DNA of 64,000 nt from assembly GCA_032717465.1 (NCBI GenBank), contig CM064632.1, positions 26,129,064 to 26,193,063 of the forward strand. Direction: 5' to 3'. Below, one piece after another: positions 47,301 to 58,857 of this stretch. Within the stretch, counting starts at the first letter, position 1, and every line of letters starts with the position of its first letter. The notes below the pieces were generated by a model. That model was not told the origin of the DNA. It did no database searches and was given only the letters and a program-made list of their open reading frames with translations. Origin of the DNA: Coenobita brevimanus. Its lineage: Eukaryota; Arthropoda; Malacostraca; Decapoda; Coenobitidae. The translations under genes and the position numbers were made by a program.

Positions 47301-48612
47301 CATCGCTACCACCACCACCACCACCATCGCTACCACCAACACTACTACATCCATCATCACCGTCACCGCCACTATATACACCACTACCACCAACACCACC
47401 ACTACATTCACCACCACCACCACCACTACATCTTCACCACCACCACCACCACCACCATTGCTACATCCACCACCACTACATCCACCACCACTACATCCAC
47501 CACCACTACATCTTCACCACCACCACCACCACTGCTACATCCACCACCACTACATCCACCACCACTACATCTTCACCACCACCACCACCACTGCTACATC
47601 CACCACCACTACATCCACCACCACCACCACCACAACCACGACCACCACCATCACCACCATCATCACTACTACATTTACCATCACCGCCACCGCCTTTATA
47701 TCCACCATTACCATCACTACCGCCAACACTACGACATCCATCATCACCGCCACCGCCACTATTTCCTCCTCCACCACCACCACCACATCCACCACCACAA
47801 CCACCACCACCACCACCACCACCACCACCACCACTACATCCACCACCACCACCTCCACCATTACGTCCACCACCACCACCACCTCCACCACTACATCCAC
47901 CACCACCACCACCACCACCACATCCACCACCACCACCACTACATCCACCATATCCACCATCACTACATCCACTATATCCACCACCACCACCATCACACCA
48001 CCACAAATATAACCACCACCACCATATTTGTAACTACCACCACCACCACCACCCCTGCATCCTCCACCACCACTGCATCAACCACCACCACCATTACATC
48101 CAACACATCCACTACCACCACTACTACTACCATTACATCCACCACCACCACCACTACATCCCCAAACATCCACCACCACCACCACTACATCCCCAAACAT
48201 CTCTACATCCACCACCACCACTGTATCCATCACCACCACTGTATCCGCCACCACAACTATATCCACCGCCACCACTTCATTCACCACCACTTCATCCACC
48301 ACAATTACCACCACCACTACCACTACATCCAACACCACACCACCGCCGCCACCATATCCAACACCACCACTACATCCACCACCATCACCACCAATACATC
48401 CACCACCATCACCACCAAATACATCCACCACCACTACATCCACCACCACTACATCCACCACCACCACTACATCCACCACCACCACCACCACCACCACCAC
48501 CACCACCACCACTATATCCACCATCACTACATCCATCATCACAACCACCACAGTAACAACCACCACCAGTATATCCACCACCAGTACCACCATCACCACC
48601 AACAACAACAAT
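44379..48612. repeat. 4.2-kb (ACC)n-type array
   Basis: The whole stretch is built of CCACCACCA and CTACATCCACCACCACC variants; G is rare on the + strand. Sub-arrays repeat larger units, for example TCCATCACCACCACCATCAC at about 46745-47100. Stop-free frames occur on both strands, the longest 44715-48614. Residues switch from Pro- to His- to Thr-runs as small indels change phase without loss of openness, which argues against a protein. The G-rich minus strand (GGTGGTGGT) could form G-quadruplexes. Confidence 0.95.
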
Positions 48613-48639
48613 AATGAAAGAAAAGCATTCGGGAGTCGA

Positions 48640-49065
48640 ATGCTAACAGTCCGTCAGAATCTGCTGTTGGCCAAATCCAAAATTAGGCCCTATCTTGATT
48701 CCCTAGAGATTTCATGTCTATAGCTCAATCCGTTCACATGATGGTGCTAAAGACTGGCCTTTAAAACTAGCTGACTTTTGGAAGCCATTTTGGTGACCTT
48801 GACCTTGACAGTGAGTGTCCATTTTCGAACTCGTCCAAGATTTGGCCATATCTTGGTACCCTGAAGGTTTCATGTTCATAGCTCGAACCGTTCATGAGAT
48901 ATAATTGTGCTAAAGGCAGGCGATAAAAACTAGTTTACCTTTGGCAGCCATTCAGTGACCTTGACCTTGACCTCGAGTGCCCACTCTCGAACTCGGCCAA
49001 GATATTGGCCATATTTTGATACCCTGAAAGTTTCATGTTGATCGTTCAAGCCGTTCATGATATAT
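48640..49065 (+). repeat. tandem 'gaccttgacc' repeat, about 175-bp unit
   Basis: Two and a half units share TTGGCCATATCTTGGTACCC, TTTCATGTTCATAGCTCG, ACCGTTCATGAGATATA and GTGACCTTGACCTTGAC. The phrase 'ttcatg..tcatagctc..ccgttca' recurs in repeats of many marine invertebrates. Confidence 0.75.
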
Positions 49066-49071
49066 AATGGG

Positions 49072-49074
49072 AAT

Positions 49075-49105
<31 letters not shown>

Positions 49106-49181
49106 AGCACACAAGTACACGTACACATACATACCGCGAAGCATACATATATATACACACATTGATTAAAAAACACTAACC

Positions 49182-49264
<83 letters not shown>
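49072..49264. repeat. (CA)n arrays
   Basis: (CA)n at 49075-49100 and 49183-49264. Confidence 0.95.
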
Positions 49265-49268
<4 letters not shown>

Positions 49269-49425
49269 TTTTTCCCAGTAGCCCTGTTAGAGGGTGTGAG
49301 CGGATATTTGATACAAGAATGATATCAAGGGCTGGAGACAAGGCCTGATCACCCGCTTCTCAACGCCAACTGACATACACTAATTATAACAAGCTGGGGA
49401 AATTGGGAGCCAACACACACATACA

Positions 49426-49462
<37 letters not shown>

Positions 49463-49682
49463 CCCCCCATACCAGCCTCCCTTCCTCCCTCACCAGCCTC
49501 CCTCTCTCGCTTCCCTTTCCCTCTTTATTTATGTATACTCACATGTCCCGTCTCTCTTTTACCTTGTGGAGGGTCGAAATCGGGCTGAAACTGTTATTAT
49601 CTTCTAAATTAGCGCCATTTATAGAGGAAGTCTTTCATTGATCGATTTATTTCGTTTACCACACCTAATGATTTTCTTCAAC
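49265..49682. other. non-coding
   Basis: (CT)n at 49428-49460 followed by a C run; pyrimidine-rich to 49550. No gene. Confidence 0.55.
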
Positions 49683-49894
49683 GCTGTACCTTTTGACTTT
49701 AACATTGTGCTGATTTTCGACTTTTTCCAGTTTATTTTGTATAGCTGAGTGTCAGATAAAGAGAGTACTATGGCTCCACGTAATTAAAAGACACTTCTTC
49801 GTGACTAGCATCATATTTTATTGTTAATCCATTGTTGCAGCTTTGCATTCAAGATGAAAAGATGACAGTTTTAAACCAGTTTAAAAACAGTGTA
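49683..49894. mobile_element. MITE-T, diverged copy
   Basis: The interior TATAGCTGAGTGTCAGATAA and ACTTCTTCGTGACTAGCATC match; the right end TTTTAAACCAGTTTAAAAAC is the decayed inverted terminus. Confidence 0.6.
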
Positions 49895-50060
49895 GCTGAT
49901 TTATTAATATCAACAAATATTGTTTAAAAAACGAACTGTATGCAGGAATTACCCTTACAGATGTGAATTTCCATTTTTTTTTTTTTTTCACCTACTAGCA
50001 TATTTTAGTGTTCACAAAAAATCCCGCCTACCAGTTCTGTTACAGGCTATCACGATTTAT

Positions 50061-50124
<64 letters not shown>

Positions 50125-50181
50125 GAAAATCTTCACAAATAATTCCACCTGAACGACGGACGATTTTATTCAGCTCCTAAA

Positions 50182-50242
<61 letters not shown>
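49895..50242. repeat. (TA)n and (GT)n with a spacer
   Basis: T run at 49976-49988, (TA)n at 50057-50121, R4 motif GGACGATTTTATTCAGCTCC near 50158, (GT)n at 50183-50242. Confidence 0.85.
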
Positions 50243-50244
<2 letters not shown>

Positions 50245-50804
50245 GGGGTAGGGAAAGAGGTGCAAGTCATAGTTACTCCTACAATTTTCAGCGAGGGTCT
50301 GTCACAGCGCTGGGACTCTTATACAACGCTTATGGGGTGACCTGGACCCTGTGATACCGGAATGGGCATTGGGTGGAGAGAGAGAGAGAGAGAATCCATC
50401 CATTGAATCTCTCGCGGCATCAGAGCGACGAGGAAAACTTTTTGGCAGAAACTCCTGCTTCTCCCCAGAGTAGCTTGGGGTGTTGACCATCTTGGAGTTG
50501 TGAGATACTGGCTGACTTTATGTATATTCTTCTCGGTCTCGCTCTTCTAAATCTCGTTGTTCTCGGTGTATCGTGTACTTTGGTTATTATTTGAGATATA
50601 GGTGAATGTGCCCAGTCTCATTGCTTTTTTTTTTTTTTTTTTTTTTCCTACTCTTGCACTTTCTAGCGATTTTTTTTCTCACTCCTTTGGATCCGTTCTC
50701 TTCGTAGCCTACCTCTTTCACTCGTATATTTGTCATTTCACCTCCACAGTTGTATCTAACACTTTTTCTAGCATCCCTAAGCTTGCCCTCTCATTCCTAC
50801 ACTG
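50243..50804. other. non-coding
   Basis: (GA)n at 50377-50392 and a T run at 50626-50646. No domain-bearing frame. Confidence 0.5.
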
Positions 50805-50935
50805 CTCCTTCATCCCTACACTTACTCCTTCACCCCTACACGTACTTCTTCACCCCTATACTTACTCCTTCACCCCTACACTTACTCCTTCACCCCTACA
50901 CGTACTCCTTCACCCCTACACTTACTCCTTCATCC
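50805..50935. repeat. 20-bp minisatellite
   Basis: About six units of ACTTACTCCTTCACCCCTAC, some reading ACGTACTTC or ACGTACTCC. Confidence 0.9.
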
Positions 50936-51448
50936 TTATGTTTACTAAAGGTACGGAATGCTGTGCAGTCCATTTAAGTGTGAATATTAGTGACAAAATA
51001 CGAAAAAAAATATTGAGTGTGAAAATATCGAATTGTTGTGATGACTGATTTATCCTATTGATTGGTTAGGATCCTTTATAAATACGAGTCCTGGACCACG
51101 GTATCCTAGCCTAGCCTCAGGACCTACGGGAATGGATAAGGTAATCTTTGATAGGCTGTTACCGCTTACTTTGTCTCGTCTGATCGAAGCCAGTTTTTTA
51201 ACATGAACTTACATCTTCTAGGCTATATATATTATAGCACTTTTATCTGTTTAGTTTTTATCTACTCCTTTAATTTTTTTCAGTCTTATCCAGTGTCTAT
51301 CCATGCTTTGTATAAATGGTAAACAATGTCTCTCTACTGGAAATTGAGGATATGTTTGATTAATATTCCCTCTAGTGTATTTAGAGAGTTAAATGTTTAA
51401 ATACTTAAGGTAGGAATTTTGGTTTTAATGCTGCTGTTGCTGCTGGTG

Positions 51449-51449
<1 letters not shown>
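50936..51449. other. non-coding, AT-rich
   Basis: No gene or recognised repeat. Confidence 0.5.
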
Positions 51450-51504
<55 letters not shown>

Positions 51505-51607
51505 GGGTTAGCGTTTTTCTAATCCGTGTATGTTTAATGTGTGCTTCGAAATATGTATTTGTACGTTGATGTGTGTATTTGCCTGTGTACTGTTTATGTA
51601 TGAATAC

Positions 51608-51650
<43 letters not shown>
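51450..51650. repeat. two (GT)n arrays
   Basis: (GT)n at 51450-51502 and 51610-51650 with a GTAT-rich spacer. Confidence 0.95.
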
Positions 51651-51653
<3 letters not shown>

Positions 51654-51839
51654 ATGAATGCGTCTTTGCGTATGTGTCTGTGAATGTTTCGGTGGACTTC
51701 AGTTTTTTATTAGATCTAAACCTATAACGAGGCATCAAAACAGGCGATTTACACAACGCTTTTCACCCAGTTATAATTCCCTACCGTTTCTCTGCCAGGC
51801 GGGGAGATTACACTGCAAATCGTCAAACCCTTGTTTGAT

Positions 51840-52035
51840 CGGTACAACTCTAGCACTCTGTTTCAGCTTACGCTAGATGATTTTATGCAACGGAGAGTAC
51901 AAGCCTTTGAAAGTGGTGTTACTGCAACCATTAACCCTGTCATGGTCGTTACAACTCTAGCGTTCTCTTTCAGCTTACGCCAGACGATTTAATTAAGCTG
52001 AGAGTGAGTCACAGGAGCCTGGGGATGTCAGAGCT
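51840..52035 (+). repeat. R4, tandem units
   Basis: Two units of about 115 bp: GTACAACTCTAGCACTCTG / GTTACAACTCTAGCGTTCTC, TTTCAGCTTACGCCAGACGA, then AGTGAGTCACAGGAGCCTGG. This is the clearest view of the R4 period. Confidence 0.65.
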
Positions 52036-52139
52036 ACACCCTACTGTATAGTATACAGTGTTAAGCCTTTCCCAGCGGCTGTTGCACTTGTTAGTTAAGG
52101 CTAACTCTAAAGTAATTTGGTCATTTATCTCCAGTAACC

Positions 52140-52305
52140 ATATCTGTGCTGTTGATTGGTTGATTGATTGATTGATTACTTTTAAAAGATCATGGCAGCG
52201 TAACAACAAAGGTCCCAGGGAAATCTGTGCTATTGTTTTGATTGACTGATTGATTGATTACATTAAAAAGATCATGGCAGCATAGTAACAGAGGTCCCAC
52301 AGAGA
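52140..52305. repeat. two-copy tandem duplication, about 95 bp
   Basis: GATTGATTGATTACTTTTAA, AAGATCATGGCAGCGTAACA and AGGTCCCAGGGA recur at about 52245-52305 with small changes. Confidence 0.85.
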
Positions 52306-52949
52306 TTAATGAGGGTTAACAGCAGACAGATGTGTTCTTGAGAAGTCGTATTAGTCGTAGATTAAATGCTGTTTGTGTCAGAAATTACTGACTGGGTGGC
52401 TGGTGGCTCGTTAGCGCTTGGGTTCCAATCTTGGTGCTGGCAGCTGGCTTCACTTGACTCAGGTGTCATCTGTTTAAGAATAGTAAAATGAATACCAAAT
52501 CTAACTGAATAGGAAGGCTGCCAGAGATCGAGTTGCATCGGGAGTCCATCTATTTAAGAGTACCGGTAGTTAAGTGAATACTATACTCACCTGAATAGGA
52601 AGGCTGCCAGGCTTAAGCAGCATGGAGAGCCGCCATTAGGTGACCAAGGGCGACGCATACAAGCATGTTCGAGCCTTTACAAACGATACGAACGATACGA
52701 TACGAGAAGAGAACTGTGGTAACCTGGATATATAGTGACCTTGTTTAACGGGGGAGTGGGCGAATAATCCGCCACAGGTTCAATGGCCTATGTTAAAGTG
52801 TTAAGCACCGCGGCTAATCGTCTCGTGGTGTCTGTCCTTACCTTTACCAATTTCCTTTCATGCGGTGACTTTGTTTATTTCAATTTCCATTCCTCACATG
52901 AATTTTTTGAGTTAAGGAGACTAAACGAGATGAGTTAGACATCGCCTTC
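52306..52949. other. non-coding, left flank of the LTR array
   Basis: A short internal repeat (AATAGGAAGGCTGCCAG at 52509 and 52596). No gene. Flank of the LTR array ends ATCGCCTTC. Confidence 0.55.
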
Positions 52950-54350
52950 TGTCATGGGATTTTTAAAAGTAAACAATATTAAATGATAATGTTCAATAAT
53001 TCTAAAGAGCAGGGACAGTGAATTGTCTTGCTAAATCAAGCAATGATTACTTTATGCTGGCTTGCTTCGCCGCTTCTCTAAGAACGAGAATTTATAAACT
53101 TTCTCAACAGTACACAGCAGAGACCAATTCCTCACAATTGCTGTTTATTAGTACTGTTAGCCTCTGGAGAAAGTGACTTCACCCTGGACAATAAATAACT
53201 AATACTATTAATGATATCAGGTTGTTGCTGATGTGTTAACTCCTAGAAGGCACAACGGATTTTAAGCTTAATACAACAAGACTGGCCCAAGTACCAGTTA
53301 TGAATAGCAAAGCGTTTATGCAAGCTAGGAGCTATAAGGGTAATAGTCGTTGGCTGAATCGGTAGAGAGGCGGCTTGTAGTCCTAATGGACCCAGGATCG
53401 AATCCCGGCTGGGGCAGGGAACAGTTTAAGGATTTGAATGTCCTAAAAAGCAGACTTTCCTGATCTACCAGATGACCCGCTGACATGTCGTAAAAGTACC
53501 CCCGCTAATACCAGTACACCTGTCATGTATGAGACAGCCCTAGCATGTATTCAATATGGACGGTGGGTGTTAGCGCCGAAGTGGTGACATGTGGAGGTGT
53601 AGGAGGATTACTGGGCCTTGGGATAGGCCACTGCCCCCAAGAAATAGGCCCTAAGCCTTTGCCCAGAGTTGGACACGTAAAAAAAAAAAAAAAATAGCTT
53701 AATTATGGAGAAATGAAACACGAGTTTACATTACATTAAGCTCAAAGAAAAAGAAGTGTTAAATTTATTGATTACAAAGGAATAAATTTAACATTTCAAA
53801 ATGAATTCAAAGTAAGGAGATCGCACTCACTCACTTACTCAAAAGCTAGACTCTTAAACCTAGGAAAACAACATGCATCGTACCCGGCCGGCATGTGAGG
53901 GAACAGCACCTTAACTAAACTCTTAAGTCTAGGAAAACGAAAAGAAAATACTGGTCAAAGAGTGGACTAAGCAGATGACTGGGCGTCGGTACTGGAAGGA
54001 CCTTGCACTTGCTTAAGTCTCTTGCCGATCACACTACGTGGAAATCAGGAACAGCGGCACTACGCTCTGGCCCAACCTGTTTTCGTGGCACTCAAACCTC
54101 GACTGACTAACTCGTGGGAAAGAAGGGAGCGCTGTGGCCGCATTTCTAACGGCTAGAATGAGCGAAACACTCCCAAAACAAATCGCTCGTGGAAGCGCTA
54201 ATGTCTCACACAAAGATGATCACTTATGACTGAAAGATTGATTTGAAAAGACTCTTGACTGAATGAGCGGTTAACTGAATGATAAACTGGGATTCCACTA
54301 GAGTTCGCTGTTTCCCACAAAAGCCAATGTCACTAGCCGACTCGTGACAT
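52950..54350 (-). repeat. LTR 1 (3' LTR of internal copy A)
   Basis: + strand ends TGTCATGGGAT and ACTCGTGACA; 1401 bp. It contains SINE-1 and the extra segment at about 53869-53915. It has several point differences and a few indels relative to LTR 2, e.g. CAATGATTACTTTATGCTGG where LTR 2 is shorter. Confidence 0.92.
53347..53694 (+). mobile_element. SINE-1 inside LTR 1
   Basis: tRNA-like head: box A region TTGGCTGAATCGGTAGAG (53350-53367) and box B GGATCGAATCC (53395-53405). The body ends GGACACGTAA and a poly(A) of about 15. It lies opposite to the LTR element's coding strand. AATAG on either side may be the target duplication. Confidence 0.85.
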
Positions 54351-54370
54351 TACGCCCCATGAAAATCTTT
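54351..54370 (-). other. candidate polypurine tract, copy A
   Basis: In coding orientation TTTTCATGGGGCGTAA precedes the 3' LTR; the left element has ATGGGGTGTAA at the same place (about 599-610). An equivalent site adjoins LTR 2 at 59272-59291. Confidence 0.5.
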
Positions 54371-54621
54371 TTTTCTTCAGAAAAAAGATTTCAATATGCA
54401 TACATATAATTCCTAACTCAGTCACACGAGATTCACACTGTGGTGTGTGTGCTATCCTGCTACAGGAGAAAGTCGCAGTCGCCAGTGAGCGAAAAAAAAC
54501 AAAAAAAACTCGTTTTTATGTTAATAGAAGCAAGCTTGAGGGAAAAAACTCCATGACAACGGTGAAAAATCCTGTACTCAGGTCAAACTGAGCGAAAAGT
54601 TCACTACATTTATGTTAACAA

Positions 54622-54828
54622 CTAATTGTTATGTAGTGTAATGTATGTAATACACAGTGTAGGTGTGACAGTTGTGGTGTAACTGTACCTACGTGTTAAA
54701 TCATGTAATACAAATTTATAGTAAATAATGAAAACGATGCAGAAGAGAAGGGGCGGCAGCATGTGACAGGGATGAACAGCTAATCTGCACGGCAATGCTG
54801 CACCCACCAGCTGCACCTGCGAAAACAA
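54622..54828 (-). other. small hydrophobic ORF, copy A
   Basis: About 68 codons reading from a TTG, with the hydrophobic stretch LPPLLFCIVFIIYYKFVLH. A TTTTCGCAG/GTGCAG junction lies near the start. The relative at 59544-59750 differs by very few residues; the one at 154-348 by many. Function unknown. Confidence 0.25.
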
Positions 54829-55271
54829 TCAAGGTGGAGCATCAAAAGTATCATTACTCTCTCTCTGCCTAGCAATCAGTACTTATGTTACAAAAAGTAC
54901 ACTATTTACATTATTAACCAGGAAACGTAGGCGTGAGGGTTCTTAGCGGGGGAGCTCTAACCTGGCATGCACCTCGCTCAACATGCAGTGCATCCGGCTG
55001 GCATGTGAGGGAACAGCACCTCAACAATATCCCATCACCCAGTTTAATGGTTAACTAACTCTACGCTTACGATTAATGACAGGAAGCTGAGAATCGCTAC
55101 GCAATCTTGGGCAGGTCACGTTTTAACACCCACCATGGGTGTGAACACTCGTGTGGATATTGTGCATTCTCTGGGAATCCTCAGAGAGTCCCACAGCTCG
55201 AGATGTTTCACAAGGTAATTCATACACAGCCTCGGACTGTCTCTGCAGGGTTCTGAAACTTCCCCCTTAAC

Positions 55272-56444
55272 CTACGGTACATATGTATGTACAGGCCTTG
55301 GACTTGATGTGTCCTGTGGGGCCAATGGGTGAGACGTCAGGTCTGCACCCACTTCACCACTACCCTGTCTCTCAACTGACTCAGAGATGACGGGTGTGGT
55401 TACAAATGGTGCAGGAAGGACATGTCCCTGATTGGTGTTACATGGACACACGTTGCAGGAACGCACAAAACTATCTATGTCTCGTCCCATCCCTGGCCAG
55501 AAGAAGTCAGCTCAGATATGGCCCTGGGTCTTCCTTTTGCCCAGGTGACCTCCTGAGGCTGAACAATGACCCCATTCTAACACTGCTAGGCGGTACTTGG
55601 TGGGAACGACAAACTGCAGTCGAACCTCGACCTCAGGTGTTCGTGACTCACGGTAGAGCCGTCCTTGTTTACGAAGGAACTTGGCTCGACCTCCCCGTGA
55701 ATACTTTATCACTCTACCCTTTTGTTTCTTTCGCACGGCAGTAAGTGTCGGGTCAAAATGTTGTTCTTGAACAACAAGTTGGCTACACATCAGATCTTGC
55801 GGTGATTCAGTGGTCACTGGGGTGACACTATCTGGAGCCTCAGTCATGGCTCGTGTTTCTGCAGCTGTCTGAGTAGCGTCATCTTCGGTGCAACTATCCT
55901 TGGCACCGGGAATATTGCCTATGATTAAGTCAAATAAAGGTTCTGGCATGACAACTGCAACTGTCGTACCAGTGTAAAATGGAGATGCCACCTGGATACA
56001 TGCCTCAGGGAACAATCTCACTGATCCATCAATGAGATTTGCATGGATCTGTCGACCTGTGTACTGTTCAGGCCGAACTAGACTCTGCTTGACGGAGCAA
56101 GCTGAGGACCCATTGTCTCTCAGGACCTTCACAGGGATGTCTCCCACAAACCCTGGCTGAACAAGGAAGGCACTGTCACCTGTGGGAGGGCCTGTGGAGG
56201 AAGCAGCTAGCCACTCATGAGGCTGCTGAATAAATGATGTGGCAAACATGGTGCCTTGTGAACTAGATACTTGAGGGGTCGTACTCACTGCCTGTGGAGA
56301 TGGAACATTGGCCATCTGTGGAGGGGGGTTCACTGTCACTGTGGGACTAGTGAACTGTGGGGGAGTGCCCGTACTGGTAGGGACATGACCACCGTGCTGG
56401 TGCTGAGGAATGAAGGCTGCGTTCGCCTCCTGCCTCCTATTCAC
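55272..56444 (-). pseudogene. protease plus integrase zinc-finger remnant, copy A
   Basis: The frame opens at a GTG (56444); the first ATG is internal. The retropepsin site at residues 110-112 reads D-N-G instead of D-[ST]-G (context VLRDNGSSACSV), and the flap/C-terminal signature IIGNIPG is at 174-180. The H2C2 integrase zinc-binding region follows without an RT between (GHCSASGGHLG). A TGA stop at about 55512 splits it; the same frame then continues (FFWPGMGRDIDSFVRSCNVC) to a stop at 55272. The integrase catalytic core, RT and RNase H are absent. Protease followed by integrase is the order of Gmr1-like Ty3/Gypsy elements. Confidence 0.85.
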
Positions 56445-56660
56445 TTGAGCTGGTGGTGAAAAGGACAGTCCCGACAGTCAGTTGCGTGGCTGATACTGCT
56501 GCTGGTTAGGGTACCTGTTGTACCACTTCCACTCAGGTTTCTGAGTGTTTTGCCCCCTGGTCCTTCCACTGCGGTTTTGGACCTTGGCCATTGTTCGGAG
56601 AACGGCCTTGTTGCTGGGGTTCAGTCTGAGACGGTTTCCCAGATTTATCAGTTTTCTGTT

Positions 56661-57563
56661 TCAGGTATGCTGCTTGCGAGTTTGATACCCGTATGCAGTA
56701 AGGAATGCGTCAGCCTTCTTCACCATTTGGCTGGCATCTCTTACCTGGCAGATCTTAGGTTGAGCCATAAGTTTCGTAGGCCACGACTTTTCTAGCTGCA
56801 TGCGCAGAATAAGGTCAATTATCCCCTCATGCGTGGAAGGAGTTTCATCTTTCTCCATCCACTCATCTAAGTAAGCAGTAAGCCGGTCAAGAAACTGAAC
56901 TGCAGTCTCTTTATCCTGTTAACGCGCCCTCATGAACTGACTCTTGGTGTCGTCAACTGTGAGACCATACGCTTTGACGAGTGAGGCCTTCATCATCTCA
57001 TACGTGAAATTGTCTCCACGAATTCTGTGGAGAATATCGAGGGCAGGGCCCTCAAACAGGCTAAGAAACTGAAGCCGCTTAGCTGCATCATCCAGCTGGT
57101 ACAGTTGAGCCATGTCTTCAAAACGAGCTATGTATGGCTCGATTCGCTCGCCATCTTTGTATGGGGGAAGCTTGATGTGTGGGGTCGCCATAACATGTGC
57201 AGGGAGAACACTCATGGAGCTTGGACCAACTACACCAGATGTGTCTGAAGCCAAGGAATCTCGCTTGAGCTTCAGCACTTCAAGTTCATGTTTTTCACGT
57301 GCTTCTCGCTCGGCACGTTCATGTTCTCGTTGTTCACGCTCGTATTCACGTTCTCTCTCACGTTGTTCTAACTCGAGTTCGTGCTGTTTTTGCTCGTGTT
57401 TGCGCTGTTCTCGCTTGTGTTCGTGTTGGATTCTACGCTTTTCACGAGCATCAGTCTCGCGTTGCTGCTCGTGACTAAGCCGAGAGAGGACGTAATTTTT
57501 AATTTCAGTTGGGTCTGTAAGACCCATATCTTTGGCTTCCTGTACATAGACGCTGGTCGACAT
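56661..57563 (-). pseudogene. gag remnant with in-frame stop, copy A
   Basis: The ATG at 57563 lies about 320 bases inside the LTR. Residues 1-30 form a short leader; about 32-102 are a highly charged Arg/Glu/His-rich coiled coil; from about 129 a retrotransposon capsid-like region follows (LPPYKDGERIEPYIARFEDM). A TAA at 56919-56921 ends the first frame after 214 residues, but homology-like sequence continues in the same frame to 56661 (FLDRLTAYLDEWMEK). A Gln/Lys-rich nucleocapsid-like region (56660-56445) follows in another frame. Copy A also has one extra C at about 56561-56565 relative to copy B. Confidence 0.85.
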
Positions 57564-57861
57564 GATGCTGACTCAATCTAATAAACTAGCGACTCAGTAC
57601 TGACTGCGATTTTTTTGCAAAGAGAAATGCCATTAATCAAAAATAAATAATATAGGCACAGGTAAGTGGTGACCAGTTCTATCTAACTGGTAAAGAAAGA
57701 AAATTAAACAAACAACTGACTGTCAAAACTATTATGTAAATTAATAAAAATGAATCATTAATCACCAGTAAGGTAGTGCCTATAGACTTTAATGATAAAT
57801 ACCTAAGTATGAATGAGTGAGTATTATCTCGTAAATAGCTTTAGAGCTAGGAGTTAATATC

Positions 57862-57880
57862 CTGGAATGAGGTCGCCAAT
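57862..57880 (-). promoter_or_regulatory. primer-binding site, copy A
   Basis: Two bases inside the LTR end the coding strand reads TGGCGACCTCATTCC. TGG complements the tRNA CCA end, and TGGCGACC is the start of tRNA-Arg-type primer sites known from some arthropod elements. The match beyond eight bases is not established. Confidence 0.6.
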
Positions 57881-58270
57881 TGTCACGGGGTTTTTACAAG
57901 TAAACAGTATTAAATGATAATGTTCAGTAATTCTAAAGAGCAGGGACAATGAATTGTCTTTGCTAAATCAAGCAACTTTATGTGGCTTGCTTCGCCGATT
58001 CTCTAAGAACGAGAATTTATAAACTTTCTCAACAGTACACAGCAGAGACCAGTTCCTCACAATTGCTGTTTATTAGTACTGTTAGCCTCTGGAGAAAGTG
58101 ACTTCACCCCTGACAATAAATAACTAATACTATTAATGATATCAGGTTGTTGCTGATGTGTTAACTCCTAGAAGGCACAACGGATTTTAAGCTTAATACA
58201 ACAAGACTGGCCCAAGTACCAGTTATGAATAGCAAAGCGTTTATGCAAGCTAGGAGCTATAAGGGTAATA

Positions 58271-58616
58271 GTCGTTGGCTGAATCGGTAGAGAGGCGGTT
58301 TGTAGTCCTAATGGACCCAGGATCGAATCCCGGCTGGGGCAGGGAACAGTTTAAGGATTTGAATGTCCTAAAAGCAGACTTTCCTGATCTACCAGATGAC
58401 CCGCTGACATGTCGTAAAAGTACCCCCGCTAATACCAGTACACCTGTCATGTATGAGACAGCCCTAGCATGTATTCAATATGGACGGTGGGTGTTAGCGC
58501 CGAAGTGGTGACATGTGGAGGTGTAGGAGGATTACTGGGCCTTGGGATAGGCCACTGCCCCCAAGAAATAGGCCCTAAGCCTTTGCCCAGAGTCGAACAC
58601 GTAAAAAAAAAAAAAA
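58271..58616 (+). mobile_element. SINE-1 inside LTR 2
   Basis: Same position and orientation as in LTR 1; box A-like GGCTGAATCGGTAGAG and box B GGATCGAATCC (about 58319-58329), poly(A) at 58603-58616. Shared position shows that it was present before the LTRs were copied. Confidence 0.85.
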
Positions 58617-58764
58617 GCTTAATTATGGAGAAATGAAACACGAGTTTACATTACATTAAGGTCAAAGAAAAGAAGTGTTAAATTTATTGATTACAAAGGA
58701 ATAAATTTAACATTTCAAAATGAATTCAAAGTAAGGAGATCACACTCACTCGCTTACTCAAAAG

Positions 58765-58857
58765 CTAGACTCTTAAACCTAGGAAAACAACATGCATCGC
58801 ACCCGGCCAGCATGTGAGGGAACAGCACCTTAACTAAACTCTTAAGTCTAGGAAAAC
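58765..58857. repeat. extra segment flanked by a 22-24 bp duplication in LTR 2
   Basis: CTAGACTCTTAAACCTAGGA and CTAAACTCTTAAGTCTAGGA bracket about 45 bp containing CCGGCCAGCATGTGAGGGAA. The left element's LTR (1039-1058) has a single uninterrupted copy of the bracket sequence. Equivalents lie at about 53846-53938 and 63690-63783. Confidence 0.75.

Noticed and set aside
44715..48614. 1299-codon open frame and several minus-strand frames of 460-490 codons
   Set aside because: All are translations of the (ACC)-type array. The residues change from Pro- to His- to Thr-runs when indels alter phase, and all frames on both strands are open, so there is no coding signal.
52405..52440. tRNA-like GGTGGCTCGTTAGCG / GGGTTCCAATC pair
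   Set aside because: The two boxes are only a few bases apart, too close for a pol III promoter.
55512..56444. Protease-integrase fusion caused by deletion of RT between them
   Set aside because: The linker and order match the Gmr1-like arrangement, where integrase naturally follows protease; the missing RT would lie downstream.
58271..58345. tRNA gene at the box A/box B pair (also 53350, 63195, 13021 and 43600)
   Set aside because: The heads are followed by SINE bodies and poly(A) or simple-repeat tails and do not complete a tRNA fold; the repetition at identical LTR positions shows a SINE.
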